A DNA stretch of 22,492 nt from CAYMBP01 sp964388745 (GTDB lineage: Bacteria > Babelota > Babeliae > Babelales > RVW-14): contig CAYMBP010000021.1 in NCBI GenBank assembly GCA_964388745.1, positions 1 through 22,492 of the forward strand. The letters are read 5' to 3'. A program made the position numbers and the translations under genes. Position 1 is the first letter of the stretch, and each line of letters begins with the position of its first letter. Of the stretch, positions 7,518-15,667 are shown piece after piece. The notes under the pieces are model-generated. The model had not been told where the DNA came from. It worked only from the letters and a program-made list of their open reading frames with translations, and ran no database searches.

Positions 7518-8033
7518 ATGAAGCCGCCAATAACTGGTACACAGGGTCAAAAAATTGTTACGCTTGATATTCAAAAATTACTCAAAAAACTAAACCGAGC
7601 CTTTGCTGATGAATGGATTGCTTATTATCAATATTGGCTTTGCGCTAAATTAGTTGAAGGTCCAATTAGACCGGCTGTTGTTGAAGAGCTTGAAGAACAT
7701 GCCAGAGAAGAGTATGAGCATGCTCGTTTGCTTGCGGATCGAATTATTGAACTTGGGGGAATTCCTGTATTATCTCACGAACAGTGGTCAACTCATGCTG
7801 GTTGTGGGTATGATGCAACTAAAAATGCCTATGTCCGTGCTGTTCTTGAAGAAAACATTAAAGGAGAGCAGTGTGCTATTCGTGAGTATAATGAAATTCT
7901 TGAATTTATAGGAGATGCTGACCCCGTTACGTACGACATGATCGTTAAAATATTAGATGATGAAGTAAAGCACGAGGTCGATCTTAAGCGTTTACTCAAT
8001 GATCTTGAGTATCATGAAAAAAATGCTTCTTAG
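7518..8033 (+). CDS. Ferritin-like di-iron protein, Dps-like (thioferritin) type
   Basis: 171 residues in a four-helix ferritin fold. All six expected di-iron ligands are seen: Glu32, Glu65 with His68 (ExxH), Glu117, and Glu149 with His152 (ExxH). This is a bacterioferritin-style ferroxidase centre inside one subunit. In addition Cys96 (in AGCGYD) and Cys119 (in GEQCAI, two residues after ligand Glu117) match the paired cysteines of the Dps-like (DPSL, thioferritin) group known from archaea and some anaerobes, which form 12-subunit cages that use peroxide to oxidise iron and protect DNA and proteins. I chose the ATG at 7518, with AAAGGA 6 bases upstream. The gene has its own promoter and ends 4 bp inside the convergent sufC. 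Likely role: cytoplasmic iron storage and peroxide defence. Confidence 0.85.
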   Translation: MKPPITGTQGQKIVTLDIQKLLKKLNRAFADEWIAYYQYWLCAKLVEGPIRPAVVEELEEHAREEYEHARLLADRIIELGGIPVLSHEQWSTHAGCGYDATKNAYVRAVLEENIKGEQCAIREYNEILEFIGDADPVTYDMIVKILDDEVKHEVDLKRLLNDLEYHEKNAS

Positions 8034-8776
8034 TTTTGCTCATACCCTTGTTTTTCAAGTTGTTGAGCAAGTGAGGCATCTCCCGTTTGGGCGATAACTC
8101 CGTTATTCATTACATGAACAGTATCTGGCGTAATGTAATTTAAAATACGCTGATAGTGGGTGATGAGCAAAATTGCCATTGACGGGTTCTCTTGCTTAAC
8201 AGCCTTAATCCCTTCACATACAATTCTGAGGGCATCAATATCAAGACCAGAATCAATTTCATCAAGAATAGCAAGTGATGGTTTTAGGATTGCAAGTTGT
8301 AAAATTTCTGCTCGTTTTTTTTCTCCACCAGAGAAACCAACATTGATTGAGCGATCAGCAAAAGCTGGATCCATTTTGAGAAGATTAAGGGTTTTTTCAA
8401 GTAGTTGATTGAACTCTTTAATCCTCAGTTGCTTGTCTGTGCCATCATACAATGCGTTGTAGGCAAAGCGTAAGAATTCTTTATAAGGAATTCCTTCAAC
8501 TTCATATGGATGTTGCATAGCAAGAAACATACCAAGCTTGGCTCGTTTGTCGGGACTAAGCTCATTAATTTTTTCATTTTTAAAGATAATTGAACCGGAG
8601 TTAATGTTGTAACGAGGATGTCCCATAAGCGTGTAAGCAAGAGAGCTTTTTCCTGAACCGTTTGGTCCCATAATGGCATGAATTGATCCTTCAGCAATTG
8701 TAAGATCAATTCCTTTAATAATATCTTTGTTTTCAACCGCAACGTGCAATTGTTTGATGTTGAGTAGATTATTCAC
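8030..8776 (-). CDS. sufC: SufC, Fe-S cluster assembly ATPase
   Basis: 248-residue ABC-type ATPase. Walker A GPNGSGKSS at 37-45, Q-loop Gln88, signature FSGGEKKR at 148-155, Walker B LAILDE at 168-173 with catalytic Glu173, D-loop SGLD at 176-179 and switch His207 are all intact. The EKKRAE after the signature and LDEIDSGLDIDAL are typical of SufC, not of transporter ATPases. SufC drives the SufBCD scaffold that builds Fe-S clusters in the cytoplasm. sufB, sufD and sufS are not adjacent in this window, which is unusual since they normally form one operon. The start is GTG at 8776, with AAGG 6 bases upstream; the ORF has no better start. It overlaps the ferritin gene tail to tail by 4 bp and has its own promoter. 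Confidence 0.93.
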   Translation of the reverse strand: MNNLLNIKQLHVAVENKDIIKGIDLTIAEGSIHAIMGPNGSGKSSLAYTLMGHPRYNINSGSIIFKNEKINELSPDKRAKLGMFLAMQHPYEVEGIPYKEFLRFAYNALYDGTDKQLRIKEFNQLLEKTLNLLKMDPAFADRSINVGFSGGEKKRAEILQLAILKPSLAILDEIDSGLDIDALRIVCEGIKAVKQENPSMAILLITHYQRILNYITPDTVHVMNNGVIAQTGDASLAQQLEKQGYEQN

Positions 8777-8830
8777 GAAAAGCCTTATTTGTTATGCGTG
8801 TAAGATCCTGTGCAAATTCAAAGTATCTTT

Positions 8831-8859
8831 AGTATAAGGATCAATCAAGGCCAGCGCAA
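8831..8859 (-). promoter_or_regulatory. Promoter of sufC
   Basis: Minus strand: -35 TTGCGC (8859-8854), 17-bp spacer, -10 TATACT (8836-8831), about 55 bases before the GTG start. It lies just past the GC-rich hairpin, so sufC appears to be separately transcribed from the lipoprotein gene. Confidence 0.5.
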
Positions 8860-8865
8860 GAGATC

Positions 8866-8907
8866 GAGCCGGGATCCTAGGGGAAGAAAGGATCCCGGCT
8901 CATTTTT
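8866..8907. terminator. GC-rich 13-bp hairpin with T-run
   Basis: Arms 8866-8878 (GAGCCGGGATCCT) and 8889-8901 are exact reverse complements with a 10-base loop, and a T5 run follows on the plus strand (8903-8907). In form it is a plus-strand intrinsic terminator, yet both flanking genes are on the minus strand. On the minus strand it directly follows the lipoprotein stop codon but lacks a T-run. It may serve both directions or be a mobile palindrome. It is far richer in G+C than its surroundings. Confidence 0.55.
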
Positions 8908-8933
8908 AGGTTATTTAATGATCAGTCGCAAAG

Positions 8934-9170
8934 TTATTTATCTTCTTTATCTTCAATATTATTGCCTATTAGTCCTCCAGCAAGAGCCCCTGCTCCTACA
9001 CCAATGGCTGCTCCTGGAGCACCACCTGCTGCTGCACCGATACCGCCACCTGCAGCACCACCAATAACTGCACCAGAAAGAGTTTTTTCTTTTTTTGTAC
9101 AACTTGGAAGCGTGAGACTACAAAGAGCCAAAATACTGAATAACGAAAGTAATTGAATCTTTTTTTCCAT
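8934..9170 (-). CDS. Small glycine-zipper lipoprotein
   Basis: 78 residues. The start has AAGGAG about 8 bases upstream. A signal peptide of 23 residues ends in a lipobox LPSC with Cys24 as the lipidation site (Pro at -2 is uncommon but seen). The mature part has a short Lys/Glu linker, then a long Gly/Ala segment (33-71) with repeated GxxxG spacing (glycine zipper), then an acidic end (EDKEDK). Such proteins are small outer-membrane lipoproteins, related in style to the YMGG/OmpA-Gly-zipper families, and can pack as helices in a membrane or bind peptidoglycan. The function is unknown. It is a single gene, followed by a hairpin. Confidence 0.8.
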   Translation of the reverse strand: MEKKIQLLSLFSILALCSLTLPSCTKKEKTLSGAVIGGAAGGGIGAAAGGAPGAAIGVGAGALAGGLIGNNIEDKEDK

Positions 9171-9397
9171 GTATATTCTCCTTTATGTAATATAAATATC
9201 AACACATAACATTTTTTAATTCTATTGTTAAATTATCATAGGGGTAAGTCTATAATCAAGAATTTTGTAAAAATAAAATATAAAATTGTTATTAAAAGAA
9301 TTATTTTAATAAATTAATTCAAATAGTGTGTTTAAATTTGGTATTTTTAAGATAGATTTTATTTATTAATGTAAGTTATGGGAATTAAGGATTGTAT
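9171..9397. other. AT-rich divergent intergenic region
   Basis: It separates the minus-strand lipoprotein and plus-strand coiled-coil gene. It must hold both promoters, but the sequence is so AT-rich that no -35/-10 pair stands out. An A/T-only 9-bp palindrome occurs in the middle (TTATTAAAA ... TTTTAATAA, about 9291-9314). No gene is seen. Confidence 0.4.
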
Positions 9398-10807
9398 ATG
9401 ATGAAGAAGCTTGGTCTATTTATTGTGATGATTATTCATTTTTCTTTGCTTTTATCAGATTTAAAAATAAGCGGAAGAAGAAATAGAATAAAGCCTGATA
9501 GTAATGAGTTAAAAGATATGGGTATAAAACAGCCGTATAATAAGGTTGTTGAGGATGAAAATTTTTTACCAAAGTCTGATCAGGTTAATAAAGAAGAAAA
9601 ATCACCTTTTGCAGAAGCAGCTAAGGCTTCATCATTGAATATACAGCCAAGAGGGTTATCATTTTCTGCATCTCAGGGATTAAATTATAAGAGTGGTGGT
9701 GATCAGTATAGAAGAATTGATCAAGAAGGTGTTGAGGATCAAGTATTAGTTCATCTTAATAAGCAAAAACGCCTTTTAAGAAATGACCTTACTCAATTAG
9801 AGAATGAGCGCTCCATATTGTTAGAACAATTGATAAATGATGGGTTTCAAGAAAAAAGAGAGCTTGATGAAAACAATACTCAAATAAAAGTTATCAATGC
9901 AAAGCTTGATATTTTGAGTTTCAAAAATGATCAAATTAAACTTCAAAGGGTTATCGATAGTCTTGAACAAAAAAAAGAGGAACTACAAAAAAAACTTCAG
10001 GATAATTTAAATGATCAAGAGACTCAAGAAATTAATAAGGCATTGCAAATAATTAGCAAAAATCAAAAAAAATTGAAAAAAAATAATAATCAATTAACCC
10101 TAAAAATAGATAATTCTTTGAAAAAAGTAAAGTTAGAGACTGAACGTTTAAAGTTACAACGGTATAAGAATCTACAGGAAGATGAGCTTGTAAGGCTTAA
10201 TCAGTTACGTTCGGATTTATTAATTCAGCTTTCAGATAAGCATGAGGTTCTGGTAAAAGAAGTAGAAGGCATGAGGGAAGAGCTTACGAATTTAAGTGAT
10301 GCGCTTCAGTTATTGCAAGAATCAAAAAAATATTTTAAAGCTATTGAAACTTCATTGCAAGTAGAAGTGGCTGAACGTAAACGATTGAGGCCAAAGTTAA
10401 ATGAAGCTTTAATGAGTGCTCAAGAACAAGAAAAGAAACATGCTCAACTATATGCAGAAAAGCATAGTTCATATCGTAAAAAAAGACTGGATGAAAGTAT
10501 GAAGTTTGTAGAGCGTTTAAATAGTACATTAAAAAAAGAAGATCAAGCAGAAGAGCAGCTTAAAGTTGCCTCTACTCAAAGAAAAAATACTACTAAAAAA
10601 GAAGCGCAAATAAAAAAGCAATATAATCAGAAGCTTGACGAATATAATGAAAAAATAATCCAACTTGTTGATGTCGCTAACGAATCTGAAGCTGCAATAA
10701 AGAACAGTACAGAATTGCAGGCTGTTAACTTACTTTTACAAAATACCCAAGACGAATTGAAAGTTAATAATCTGCTTATAGAAGCTATTGATATTGAACT
10801 TAAATAA
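9398..10807 (+). CDS. Exported long coiled-coil protein, unknown function
   Basis: 469 residues from the ATG at 9398. That start is preferred over the in-frame TTG at 9392 because AAGG lies 7 bases upstream of it and only 1 base from the TTG. The N-terminus (MMKKLGLFIVMIIHFSLLLS) is a signal peptide or anchor without a clear cleavage box. Residues 20-100 are hydrophilic and low in structure. From about 105 to the end almost the whole chain is heptad-like, with Leu/Ile spaced among Lys/Glu/Gln/Asn, i.e. a long coiled coil with no enzyme motif. It could be a periplasmic rod, tether or scaffold. Its last 8 bp overlap the 3' end of batE on the other strand. Confidence 0.75.
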   Translation: MMKKLGLFIVMIIHFSLLLSDLKISGRRNRIKPDSNELKDMGIKQPYNKVVEDENFLPKSDQVNKEEKSPFAEAAKASSLNIQPRGLSFSASQGLNYKSGGDQYRRIDQEGVEDQVLVHLNKQKRLLRNDLTQLENERSILLEQLINDGFQEKRELDENNTQIKVINAKLDILSFKNDQIKLQRVIDSLEQKKEELQKKLQDNLNDQETQEINKALQIISKNQKKLKKNNNQLTLKIDNSLKKVKLETERLKLQRYKNLQEDELVRLNQLRSDLLIQLSDKHEVLVKEVEGMREELTNLSDALQLLQESKKYFKAIETSLQVEVAERKRLRPKLNEALMSAQEQEKKHAQLYAEKHSSYRKKRLDESMKFVERLNSTLKKEDQAEEQLKVASTQRKNTTKKEAQIKKQYNQKLDEYNEKIIQLVDVANESEAAIKNSTELQAVNLLLQNTQDELKVNNLLIEAIDIELK

Positions 10808-11555
10808 TTTCAATATCTTCTTGTTTCATCCATCCGATAATATTGCCATGAAATGAGATTTTAAAATAACTATCACTTGCTTGTTTGATGGTTACCTCTT
10901 TGACTTCTGGTAAATTTAGAAGAAGTTGAAAATTTTCTCCTGGGCCAGAACGGACAGTTGCTGATGATGAAATGACAATACCGCGAGTTTGAGTGGTTAG
11001 GCTATATTTTATGCCAAGCAAACTTGCAGCTAGGGCTAAAAGAGAAAAAAGCAAGCTAATGATGAGCTTTTTGCCCCGCTGATGAAGATAGGTTAAATAA
11101 ATAAAGAGAAAAATCCAAATAATAAGAACAAGTATCTGAAACCAAAGAAGAGGCGTTCTATTGATAAATGAAGTTATTGTCAAGGTAAGCTCATTAAGAG
11201 AGGCTTTAAGACTTGCTGCCTCTGCTGAATCGTTTAGCATTGTTTTACGAACAAGCTTAATATTGTTTGTGAGTTCAGTGTGATCAAACCATCCCCAGTC
11301 ATGCTCAGCTCTTTTCCATGCGGCGAGAGCTTTTCCATAATTTTGAAGTTTGTAAAAACAATTGCCCATGTTGTAGTAAACCACATTTGATTTCTCTGGT
11401 ATTTTTTCATAAGCTGCAAGAGCTTGTTCAAAATTCCCTGTTTTATATAATTGGTTTGCTTGAGTAAATAGTAAGATATCTGGTGTATGATCAGCAAGAC
11501 AAAAGAGCTCAGAAAGTAAAAGTGTTACAATAACGATTAAAGATGTTTTATTCAT
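10800..11555 (-). CDS. batE: BatE-like TPR and SH3 membrane protein
   Basis: 251 residues. A signal peptide or first membrane helix is followed by TPR repeats (about 30-90: FTQANQLYKTGNFEQALAAY and NMGNCFYKLQNYGKALAAW show the TPR pattern), two adjacent membrane segments (about 130-155 and 163-188), and a C-terminal bacterial SH3-like domain (TVRSGPGENF near residue 205, ending GWMKQEDIEII). This order matches BatE, the last protein of the Bacteroides aerotolerance operon. I chose the ATG at 11555: it shares ATGA with the batD stop and has AAGGAG before it; the ORF extension upstream lies within batD. The protein likely acts in the inner membrane with the other Bat proteins. It overlaps the opposite-strand gene by 8 bp at its end. 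Confidence 0.8.
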   Translation of the reverse strand: MNKTSLIVIVTLLLSELFCLADHTPDILLFTQANQLYKTGNFEQALAAYEKIPEKSNVVYYNMGNCFYKLQNYGKALAAWKRAEHDWGWFDHTELTNNIKLVRKTMLNDSAEAASLKASLNELTLTITSFINRTPLLWFQILVLIIWIFLFIYLTYLHQRGKKLIISLLFSLLALAASLLGIKYSLTTQTRGIVISSSATVRSGPGENFQLLLNLPEVKEVTIKQASDSYFKISFHGNIIGWMKQEDIEII

Positions 11556-13351
11556 GATTGCTCCTTGCTTGTTTGAGTAAGAAAGACAATCCAATAGGTA
11601 CCTTTCTTGATAATGCTTTTTTGTTCAAAACTATTTCTGGTTTCTTGAATAAAATGAAAGCGAGCGCATTCATTTAAAAATTCTAGAAATTCTTCTACTT
11701 TGTCGTGCTTCATGCCATTGTTTAGAAGTTGAGAGCCAATCATATCATGAGTCATGGCATAAATAGGCTGATTAAATTTTTCAGCAAGTAATCCTTTAAA
11801 AAGATCATAAAGTGCGCTTGCATTTTCTTGCTTAATGGCTGCTTCTATTTTTTTACAATGTTCATTGATTCTATCTTGATCTGTAGTAAAATATGCGCGT
11901 AACTTTTCAAGAAAAGATTGGCTGAGAAGAAGCGTTGGTGCAATAATTAGAAGAAAAAAAACCCACCAGCTTAGTGCAGCGCTTTGCTGAGTGCTTGTAA
12001 TTTCTTCATCATTAATAAAGTGAATGTCATTAGAAATATTTTCTGGTTCTGGTGATTCTGGTGATGTTATAGTATTTGTTGATAAAGAAGTTGGTTTAAT
12101 AGAAGCTTCTTGTCTATCTGGTGTAATTGTTAAGGAAATCGGAGCACTCTGCAGCATTTTAAACTGCTTAGCTATTGGATCATAAAAGTGAAAAGTTTGT
12201 GGTGGTAGTTCCCATGAACCACTCTGAGGTACTTGTAGAACAAATTCAAAAAACTTACGACCTTTTTGTCCCTGCGAGGTAATGCTTTCTTCGTCAATGT
12301 TTTGTTTAGACTCATAGGCTTTCCATCCATTAGGTAACGTAAGCTGGGGGGAAGAAAGTTGATCTAGGTTTCCAACGCCTTTTATTTCAGCAAAAACCAT
12401 TATAGGCTCATGTTCTTGTGCTTTGTTTTTATCAATTTTAATTGAAAATTCTTCAAATGAGCCAATACCACTATATGGCTTTTTAGTTACGGGGATGGGT
12501 GAGATTTCTATAGGAATTTCATTAGATGATGCACTTTGTTGTTCAACTCGATGGCCTGCAAAGTCATCAAAAAGATTACCGAAAAAACTAGATGTTCGAT
12601 GTTGTGGACGTGGACGTGCCACTCGATGTGTATATACAACATTTATTGGGCCAAGAGTCCGATCTCCTGTTTGCATAGGAATTACAAGGTAGTGTCGCTT
12701 AATAACTTGGTATTCTTTATTATCAATGGTCTCTTGTGCTTGTTCTTCATTCTGAAGAAGTTTGGTAATAAAACCCGGAAACTCAGCAGGTTCTGCTGCA
12801 ATATTGAGTACTGGCCCATGAGATTTGACGACAAGTGTGACAAGGGCTGGCTCTCCAACAACAAGCTTTTCTTTAAGTGTTTTGAATTCAACTTGTACAT
12901 CGACACCTGCGTTTTGTGTTGATTGAGGTTTAAAATTTGCAGGTTTTTTAATAACAGTTACCTCTACCTCATTAGATAATTTTTTTTTATTAGCACTAAG
13001 CTCTGCAGGACCAAGGTTGAATCGTCCAATTTCATTTGAAATAAGCTCATACTCATGTGTTATTTTTGAAGAGAGAGTTCCATTAATGATAGAAACATTG
13101 TTTGATTGAGAATGACTTTTAAGGGTAAATTGATTGATGCCGTTGATTATTACTTTTTGAGAGGCATCTTTATTTCCCTCAACGGTTACCGTAACTCGAA
13201 AGGGTTCATTGACAAAAACGACAGGCGTTTCTGTTCCGTCAGGTGAATGTTTTATCATTGCTTTAGGCTCAACGTTGAGCATAATATTTTTAATTGCTGC
13301 GTTGAGTGGCCCTACAGCAATGAGCATTGTCAAAAATAGTGAACGTTTCAT
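11552..13351 (-). CDS. batD: BatD, large membrane-anchored aerotolerance protein
   Basis: 599 residues. A signal peptide (MKRSLFLTMLIAVGPLNA) is followed by a long extracytoplasmic part with repeated Ig-like beta domains typical of BatD: paired phrases such as NEPFRVTVTVEG and GEPALVTLVVKS, and IDKNKAQEHEPIMVFAEIKG later. One membrane helix lies at about 457-476 (ALSWWVFFLLIIAPTLLL), then a cytoplasmic tail of about 120 residues. BatD in Bacteroides and Leptospira is the oxygen-tolerance (BatD) family protein and is thought to link BatA/BatB to TPR partners. I chose the ATG at 13351, with AAGGAG 7 bases upstream, over the upstream ORF start at 13384, which overlaps the batC end. It is followed by batE with an ATGA overlap, which suggests translational coupling. 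Confidence 0.85.
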   Translation of the reverse strand: MKRSLFLTMLIAVGPLNAAIKNIMLNVEPKAMIKHSPDGTETPVVFVNEPFRVTVTVEGNKDASQKVIINGINQFTLKSHSQSNNVSIINGTLSSKITHEYELISNEIGRFNLGPAELSANKKKLSNEVEVTVIKKPANFKPQSTQNAGVDVQVEFKTLKEKLVVGEPALVTLVVKSHGPVLNIAAEPAEFPGFITKLLQNEEQAQETIDNKEYQVIKRHYLVIPMQTGDRTLGPINVVYTHRVARPRPQHRTSSFFGNLFDDFAGHRVEQQSASSNEIPIEISPIPVTKKPYSGIGSFEEFSIKIDKNKAQEHEPIMVFAEIKGVGNLDQLSSPQLTLPNGWKAYESKQNIDEESITSQGQKGRKFFEFVLQVPQSGSWELPPQTFHFYDPIAKQFKMLQSAPISLTITPDRQEASIKPTSLSTNTITSPESPEPENISNDIHFINDEEITSTQQSAALSWWVFFLLIIAPTLLLSQSFLEKLRAYFTTDQDRINEHCKKIEAAIKQENASALYDLFKGLLAEKFNQPIYAMTHDMIGSQLLNNGMKHDKVEEFLEFLNECARFHFIQETRNSFEQKSIIKKGTYWIVFLTQTSKEQS

Positions 13352-13377
13352 GAAATCTCCTTGCAATGAGTGCCTAT

Positions 13378-14663
13378 TTACCATGGTCGTTGAGACGGGG
13401 ATAAAGCTGAAGTACCATTATAGAGTTGTCGTGCAATCATTTTTTTCTGTAAATCATCTTCATCTGCTCTAAGATTATCAAGAATTGCTCTATGATAGCG
13501 GTGCTGTGCATCATTAACTCTATCATCTTTTTCTGATTGAGCATAGGCTGCTTGATTTTTTTCATCATCTTGCTTACCATCGTTTTCAGAAGTATCAGCT
13601 AGTTGTTGTTGTTTATCTTGTGAGGAATTATGCTCATTAACTTGCTCTTGTTGTTTATCTTTACCTTGGTTGTTGTCAAGTTCGTCTTGTATCCCTTGTT
13701 CAGATTTTTGCTTGTTTTCATTGATTCTGTCTTCTCCCTTGCCTTGTTGCTCGTCTTTATTGTCTTGTCCTTGATTTTTGGGTTGTTCTTGTTGCCTTGA
13801 ATCTGAATTATCTTGTTCGGAGTTATTTTGATTTTCTTGATTATTCTTTTGGTTTTTATTTTGTTTCCCATTGGTGTCTTGCTGATCTGAGTTCTTCTGT
13901 TTATCTTGATTCTGTTTATCTTGGTTCTGTTTATCTTGGTTCTGTTTATCTTGGTTCTGTTTGTCTTGGTTCTGTTTGTCTTGGTTCTNNNNNNNNNNNN
14001 NNNNNNNNNNNNNNNNNNNNNNNNNNNNNNNNNNNNNNNNNNNNNNNNNNNNNNNNNNNNNNNNNNNNNNNNNNNNNNNNNNNNNNNNTCTTGGTTCTGT
14101 TTATCTTGGTTCTGTTTGTCTTGGTTCTGTTTGTCTTGGTTCTGCTGTTTTTGTTGTTCTTTTTTTGAGAGAATTTTATCTCGCAAATTTTTTACATGAT
14201 TTTTATTATCTTCAGCTTCTTGGTGATTGCTTACAATGATTAATAACCGCTCAAAAGCTTCAATGGCATGAGAACAGTTTTCAAGCGCATTATCAAGAAC
14301 AGCTTCCTCAATATTTTTTTCTTGCCACCCTTCAGGCAAGAGAGAGAGTGCTTGGTGATAACCACTATTTCCGGTATTAAAGAGGGCTTTTTGCTTTAAA
14401 CCTGGATTGTTATCAGTCTCTAAAACAGTTCGTTGAAAGTTATGCTTAGCATCTTCAAACAGCTCTTCTTTATATAATGCAACGCCTAAATTATAGTTAA
14501 TTAGTGGATCTTTAGGTGACTCAACTTGCTTTTTTTGTAACTCTTGAAGTACTTGATTTGTCTGTTTTGAATCATACGGGGTAAAAGGGTTCCACCATGC
14601 ATTGCAGGTACTCAGAATGCATGCAAAGAAAAGTGCAAAGACTAATGAATCTTTTTTTTTCAT
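13378..14663 (-). CDS. batC: BatC, TPR protein with NQDKQ repeats, interrupted by an N gap
   Basis: A signal peptide with FACILSTCNA before the cleavage region, two TPR units (about residues 45-75 and 80-130), then a very Gln/Asn/Asp/Lys-rich tail. The first part runs cleanly from the ATG at 14663, chosen over the GTG at 14672 because its ATGA overlaps the batB stop as in batD/batE. After the N gap a naive reading slips into a false Lys/Thr/Asn frame ending at 13599. The correct frame is open from the gap to 13378 and ends AILDNLRADEDDLQKKMIARQ...SQRPW. That end, with the terminal Trp, is like other BatC proteins. Role: periplasmic TPR partner in the Bat complex. True length is unknown because of the gap; the 1286 bases here are not a multiple of 3. 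Confidence 0.85.
13899..14143 (-). repeat. 15-bp tandem repeat encoding NQDKQ, split by the gap
   Basis: The unit GTTT[A/G]TCTTG[A/G]TTCT is repeated six times in exact register on the left (13899-13988) and as a 10-base part plus three full units on the right (14089-14143). It encodes Asn-Gln-Asp-Lys-Gln on the minus strand. Gap filling failed in the middle, as expected for an array too long for the reads. Confidence 0.95.
13989..14088. other. Assembly gap, 100 N placeholder
   Basis: Exactly 100 N, the usual arbitrary size. Repeat phase on both sides implies that 5+15k bases are really missing, so it is not 100. Confidence 0.95.
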
Positions 14664-15664
14664 AAAATCCACTCAAGAGCTAGAAGAACAAACGAACAGA
14701 TAATCAGCCATGGATATTGTTCATCATAACGAGAAATACTTTTATCGGTAAATGTCTCTTTTTCATATTGTTCAATGAGCGAGCCAAGTTGTTCAATATC
14801 TTGATTATTATAGGTAGCAACAACTGCATGACCGCTTAGAGCAGAGCATAGAGTTGTTAATTTTTTTTCATCTAGAGAAGAGAGGGCAACATTGCCAGTT
14901 GCATCGCGCTCATGACCAACTTGATTACCTCGTGCATCAAGAATCGGTATTGGCGCACCCTCTTTTGAGCCAATTCCAAGAGCAAAAAGATGAAGTTGCT
15001 CTTGAATTGCTTTGCGCTGTATTGTGTTGAGATTGGTTGAAAAATCTTCACCATCTGTAATCAGTAGGCCAAGCTTATTTTTGCGCCCTTCTGATTTGCC
15101 AAAAATTCTTAGGGCTTGAGTGAGCGCTGCATCAATTGATGTAGTGCCAGAGGAGATGGTTTCTGGAACAATCTGATTTAAAAAAGAGAGCACCGTATGA
15201 TGGTCTGCAGTAAGAGGGCATTGAACAATAGCTGAACCAGAAAAAATAATGAGTCCTATTCGATCAACAGGTAATCGGTCAAGGAGTGCTCTTATCTTAA
15301 TTTTTGCAAATTCAAGTCTATTCGGTTTGAGGTCTTGGGCAAGCATGCTTCGAGAAATATCGAGCATAATTAAAAGATCTCGGCCTTCTTGAACAACCGT
15401 CTCTTCTTTTTTCCCCCACTGTGGCTGAAGAAGGGCAAAAAAGAGTATGATAAGTCCAGAGATAAGTAAAAAAGCTTTTACTCGTTGGCGTCTAAGTGAG
15501 AATCCTTTGAAGAGGACTTGTATGTTTTTTTTATGAATAATAAGCTTAAGAAATTGTTGTTGCTGTTTGAGTCGATAGATAATTAATCCAATAATGATAG
15601 CAAAGAAAGGAAAGAGTATCGCTCGATCTAGTCCTGCCCAATGAATACCAAAAAAGTCTGTCAT
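14660..15664 (-). CDS. batB: BatB, von Willebrand A-domain membrane protein
   Basis: 334 residues: membrane segment at about 15-31, another at about 62-79, then a VWA domain, and a last membrane segment at the C-terminus (SFVLLALEW). The MIDAS metal site is complete: D102-I-S104-R-S106, Thr174/175 and Asp204 (ITDGED). VWA domains bind a divalent metal and a partner protein. BatA and BatB form a pair in the inner membrane in the Bacteroides aerotolerance system and are implicated in oxidative stress resistance and virulence in some bacteria. The ribosome site GGGAGGG lies inside the last codons of batA (the gap is 3 bp), and the stop overlaps the batC start. The start ATG at 15664 is clear. 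Confidence 0.88.
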   Translation of the reverse strand: MTDFFGIHWAGLDRAILFPFFAIIIGLIIYRLKQQQQFLKLIIHKKNIQVLFKGFSLRRQRVKAFLLISGLIILFFALLQPQWGKKEETVVQEGRDLLIMLDISRSMLAQDLKPNRLEFAKIKIRALLDRLPVDRIGLIIFSGSAIVQCPLTADHHTVLSFLNQIVPETISSGTTSIDAALTQALRIFGKSEGRKNKLGLLITDGEDFSTNLNTIQRKAIQEQLHLFALGIGSKEGAPIPILDARGNQVGHERDATGNVALSSLDEKKLTTLCSALSGHAVVATYNNQDIEQLGSLIEQYEKETFTDKSISRYDEQYPWLIICSFVLLALEWIL

Positions 15665-15667
15665 ATA

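Noticed and set aside
8962..9156. Pro/Ala-rich plus-strand frame opposite the lipoprotein gene
   Set aside because: It is the antisense reading of the Gly/Ala codons of the glycine zipper, with no ribosome site.
13599..13988. A Lys/Thr/Asn-rich C-terminus for batC directly after the N run
   Set aside because: It is an out-of-frame reading caused by the arbitrary 100-N length. The other frame gives NQDKQ repeats and a proper BatC end.
13899..14143. Possible CRISPR array
   Set aside because: The 15-bp units are directly joined with no spacers and are in frame in a coding gene.
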